A stretch of 33,243 nucleotides of DNA from Thiomicrorhabdus sp. GTDB taxonomy: Bacteria > Pseudomonadota > Gammaproteobacteria > Thiomicrospirales > Thiomicrospiraceae. The notes below the pieces were generated by a model. The model saw nothing but the letters and a program-made list of their open reading frames with translations. It made no database searches and was not told the origin of the DNA. Shown here piece by piece: positions 30,363 through 33,243 of the stretch. The DNA lies in assembly GCA_015488565.1 (NCBI GenBank), contig WFNQ01000262.1, forward strand, positions 1 through 33,243, in the 5' to 3' direction. The translations under genes and the position numbers were made by a program. The stretch's first letter is position 1. Each line of letters starts with the position of its first letter.

Positions 30363-30995
30363 ATGAAATTTATTACTCTAATCTCTACAGCTCTGTTAGT
30401 CGGTTTTTTATTTATCTGGTTTGGCCTCTTTAATATGTCAGCAAAAGATAAACACTGGGACATTACAACAGAATTGATTGAATTCGTTCGAGAACGATCC
30501 ATTGAAGTACGTGCTGAAACCATTCAAGTGCCTGATTTATCCAGTGCCGAAATGATTTCAAATGGCGCTAAAAACTTTGATGCCATGTGCTCTCAATGTC
30601 ACTTAGCCCCTGCCATGGAACCAACAGAGTTACATCTAGGCCTCTACCCTCAACCCCCCGTTTTTTATAAAGAAAAACACAACGATCATGGTTCTGAAAA
30701 CACCTTTTGGGTCATCAAAAATGGGCTTAAAATGACAGGAATGCCAGCTTGGGGTGACTTTCATACAGATGGACAAATATGGGAAATGGTTGCCTTTATA
30801 AACAACTTCAGTGGCATGTCTGAAACGGAGTACAAAAATTTAGTCGGTGAAGGTGGACATACTCACAAAGAGGGCTTTGGACACGATAGCCATGATACCA
30901 AAACAGATTCAACCTCCCATGACTCACTGCTTAATACAAATGAGCTACCCAGTAACAACGATCATAGCGATTCACATGACGATCACAGTCACTAA
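30363..30995 (+). CDS. Membrane-anchored monoheme cytochrome c with His/Asp-rich C-terminal tail
   Basis: 210 aa; N-terminal TM, CSQCH heme motif, MTGMPAWG distal Met region, tail HTHKEGFGHDSHD...DHSDSHDDHSH. Confidence 0.88.
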   Translation: MKFITLISTALLVGFLFIWFGLFNMSAKDKHWDITTELIEFVRERSIEVRAETIQVPDLSSAEMISNGAKNFDAMCSQCHLAPAMEPTELHLGLYPQPPVFYKEKHNDHGSENTFWVIKNGLKMTGMPAWGDFHTDGQIWEMVAFINNFSGMSETEYKNLVGEGGHTHKEGFGHDSHDTKTDSTSHDSLLNTNELPSNNDHSDSHDDHSH

Positions 30996-31001
30996 AAATA
31001 C

Positions 31002-31045
31002 AAAATGGCTGGCGAATGACGGAACTACTCACCGCCAGCCATTTT
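31002..31045. terminator. Strong 13-bp stem-loop after cytochrome c gene
   Basis: AAAATGGCTGGCG...CGCCAGCCATTTT; short T-tract only, so terminator function is tentative. Confidence 0.55.
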
Positions 31046-31094
31046 AAAAGAGATTACCGAACTTCGTGAGTTTAATGTTGTTTTGTTGAACCAA

Positions 31095-31139
31095 GGGGGG
31101 GGAAAAATATTTTGGATTAAAATTTTCTCCCCCTCCCCC
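31095..31139. repeat. Short G8/C5 inverted-repeat element
   Basis: GGGGGGGGAAAAATATTTTGGATTAAAATTTTCTCCCCCTCCCCC. Confidence 0.8.
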
Positions 31140-31170
31140 TGCTTTTACTATCTACTCTATTCAAATAAAT

Positions 31171-31200
31171 AAAAAAAGCCCCGATTAACTTCGGGGCTTA
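31171..31200. terminator. Bidirectional intrinsic terminator
   Basis: AAAAAAAGCCCCGATTAACTTCGGGGCTT; minus strand ends in TTTTTTT, downstream of the PEP-CTERM gene. Confidence 0.85.
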
Positions 31201-31230
31201 ATATCAATATCGTAAGATCGATATTTTTGG

Positions 31231-31887
31231 TTAGGCTGTTTTTCTTCTGGCAAAAAAGCCAATGCCGGCCAATCCAAGTGCCATAAGTGTCAATACTGAG
31301 GGTTCAGGTACTGGAGAAACATTAAATGAGCTAATATCCCATCGAATCTGGTCATCGCGGAAATTGCCTGTCGTTGATACGCCAAAATCCATCCAGTGCC
31401 AGTCTGGGTTATTTATGTCAGCTAATGAAATGTTTGTCCAGTCTGACAGATCAGGAAGCAGGGTATCATTCCAAAGCTGGCCATCAGCATTGTCTTTAAG
31501 TACACCAAATTGCATGCTGCCTGTTGTGTAACCATTCAGCGGCGTACTGGCAAAGCCGCTTCCCACTGTAAACCCATCCGCAGGTTGAGTTGCCGAGCCA
31601 TTTTGCTGGTCATTTTGAACATTAAAATAACTGCTACCTGTTGAGCTGGCTGTGAAGATGCTACCCAAAGATATTGAAAATGATAACAAGCTATCAGATG
31701 AGCTAAGGTCTGAGTCGTAAGTGAAAGAGCCTTGTACAGAGTCATTTAAACTGACGGTACTACCAGAAAGTAAAGAGCCTAAGTCCGTCACGGAACCCTC
31801 ATAGTCAACCTGAATAATTGCAGATTGAGATACGGAGCTGAAAAGTAAAGCGGAAGCGCCTATCAATAGAATTTTATATTTATTCAT
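31231..31887 (-). CDS. Secreted PEP-CTERM sorting-domain protein
   Basis: 218 aa; signal peptide, C-terminal VPEPSVLTLMALGLAGIGFFARRKTA. Confidence 0.92.
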   Translation of the reverse strand: MNKYKILLIGASALLFSSVSQSAIIQVDYEGSVTDLGSLLSGSTVSLNDSVQGSFTYDSDLSSSDSLLSFSISLGSIFTASSTGSSYFNVQNDQQNGSATQPADGFTVGSGFASTPLNGYTTGSMQFGVLKDNADGQLWNDTLLPDLSDWTNISLADINNPDWHWMDFGVSTTGNFRDDQIRWDISSFNVSPVPEPSVLTLMALGLAGIGFFARRKTA

Positions 31888-32060
31888 GCTATATCCCTCT
31901 ATAATTTTTTATAATTATTGCTGGTATTTTTAGTTACTTATCATGAAACATGCAGTATTTTATAGCAAACAACTGCACTAAGTAAAAACACGGTCAGTAT
32001 AGCATAAATATGTCACTAGGTCGTGACTAATTTTATGGAGTCCCTGCCAAAAAAGAAGAC

Positions 32061-32205
32061 AGGGGTCAAATCTTGACTTAATATAATTTATTCTCAGTAT
32101 ATTATGATTTTTTTATCCTGTTTTTATCATTGCACATAGCGGGAATGGACACTTATTTCCCAAAAAAACTCTTTCTTAACTATATTAAATCAAGATTTGA
32201 CCCCT
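32061..32205. mobile_element. MITE/REP-like element with 25-bp terminal inverted repeats, no ORF
   Basis: AGGGGTCAAATCTTGACTTAATATA (32061-32085) versus TATATTAAATCAAGATTTGACCCCT (32181-32205), 24/25 complementary. Confidence 0.85.
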
Positions 32206-32224
32206 TTATCCACAAACGAAATTT

Positions 32225-32971
32225 TTATATGGGGATGAGCGTTTTAGCTTGAATTTCTTCAAAGCTCATATTAGGCATATCAATCAAATCAAAATCATAC
32301 AGTGTTTTAGCTGTATTTCCGGGAGCTAATGTTTGAAAATACCAAGGGTATTTTTGCTTCGTTAAAATAGACACATGCTTAACAAGTTGGTTTGTACAGT
32401 TTTTGAAAAGCAGGTGATACATTTCAGGCTTTTCATTGAGTCTATTCACTTCGGCAGCAATGAGCATAAATAATTCACGTGCTTTTTCTTTAGTCTCTTT
32501 TATAGGATAAAGATGTGTAGATTCTCGGTTCAATTTACGAATCCCAAACAGATCGTCGGGCGTGGCGAGTACATAGATCAACTCAAACTGAGCGAATAAC
32601 CCGCCTTGTATGGAAAATTTTTCGCCCACTTCTCGCCTTGCTTCAACAGATACGCCAAGTTCTCGCCCATCATCCAGTACAAAAACCAAAAAGACATGTG
32701 CAACCTCACTAATCACAGAGAAATGAGAGACGGCGACTTTAAGCCCTACAATTTTATCTAGCTGAAATTGCATGTCTTGGTAACTAACCTTGCTTACCGA
32801 CTCCCATTTATAATCACGAATATTTTTTACGCGAATACTTGGATTATCTTTATCACCTTGAATGTCGACCCGCGCTAATAAACGATGTTCATCGACCCAA
32901 TTTCCGTTTTGTTTTGGCTCGGTAAAAAAGTACAGCATGGCCATGGCTAAACTCAAAAAAATGAGCGGCAC
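32225..32971 (-). CDS. DUF4105 (Lnb-like periplasmic domain) membrane-anchored protein; start uncertain (GTG at 32971)
   Basis: 248 aa; KNIRDYKWESV, SHFSVISEVAHVFLVFVLDDGRELGVSVEARREVGEKFS, YHLLFKNCTNQLVKHV. Confidence 0.8.
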   Translation of the reverse strand: MPLIFLSLAMAMLYFFTEPKQNGNWVDEHRLLARVDIQGDKDNPSIRVKNIRDYKWESVSKVSYQDMQFQLDKIVGLKVAVSHFSVISEVAHVFLVFVLDDGRELGVSVEARREVGEKFSIQGGLFAQFELIYVLATPDDLFGIRKLNRESTHLYPIKETKEKARELFMLIAAEVNRLNEKPEMYHLLFKNCTNQLVKHVSILTKQKYPWYFQTLAPGNTAKTLYDFDLIDMPNMSFEEIQAKTLIPI

Positions 32972-33105
32972 GACAAACCATTTAATAAAAATTTTAAAAA
33001 TCTTTTTGATAAGAGATGTCCTACCATGATGAATGAATATAACTGATTATATCGACAAAAAACACCTTGATCCCACTTATTCGACTATCTCTGGTTGCCA
33101 GTAGA

Positions 33106-33149
33106 GGGGGGGGGAAATATTTTGGATTGTAAAATTCTTCCCCCCCCCC
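33106..33149. repeat. Short G9/C10 inverted-repeat element
   Basis: GGGGGGGGGAAATATTTTGGATTGTAAAATTCTTCCCCCCCCCC; same core as the element at 31095. Confidence 0.85.
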
Positions 33150-33243
33150 TCCCAGGGCCAACGCATTAAAATAATTGTTATTAATCATGAGCTTATGGTT
33201 TTACCTGTATTTTAGGGAAGATTATTTTTACTAAACTAAGAGC

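Noticed and set aside
30847-31047. 66-aa ORF overlapping the cytochrome c tail
   Set aside because: Out-of-frame reading of the His-rich tail.

Overview
AT-rich gammaproteobacterial chromosomal window, mostly conserved housekeeping genes. The family-level gene content suggests a chemolithoautotroph of the Thiomicrospira/Hydrogenovibrio type, but that is a guess. Main blocks: (i) a minus-strand mutL-miaA-[SulP transporter]-hfq-hflX-hflK-hflC-DUF2065-hisZ-purA cluster (purA cut by the left edge); (ii) rluB, M50 peptidase, TsaC/YciO-like and PHP nuclease on the minus strand, facing yciB-yciI on the plus strand; (iii) a LexA-like S24 peptidase without a DNA-binding domain, followed by a short asparaginase; (iv) a TonB receptor / YkoF-like / PnuC-like cluster that looks like a thiamine (or HMP) uptake route, convergent with an APH-like kinase gene; (v) pcm-like gene and fliD-fliS-fliT; (vi) rnhA, RIO kinase, rhodanese, purB, JmjC/cupin hydroxylase, a small unlisted 47-aa ORF with its own promoter and terminator, cytochrome c with a His-rich tail, PEP-CTERM protein and a DUF4105 protein. 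The most unusual signal is not a gene. It is a population of long G/C homopolymer tracts (7-10 nt), often in the context G(7-9)-A-G-AAA-(A/T)TT. Some are paired as short inverted-repeat elements, one of these carries a REP-like core that also occurs as an in-frame 42-bp tandem duplication inside the kinase gene, and others lie inside mutL, rnhA and asparaginase coding sequence. Two separate MITE-like palindromic elements (about 145-148 bp) are also present. No rRNA, tRNA, CRISPR array or intact transposase was recognised.
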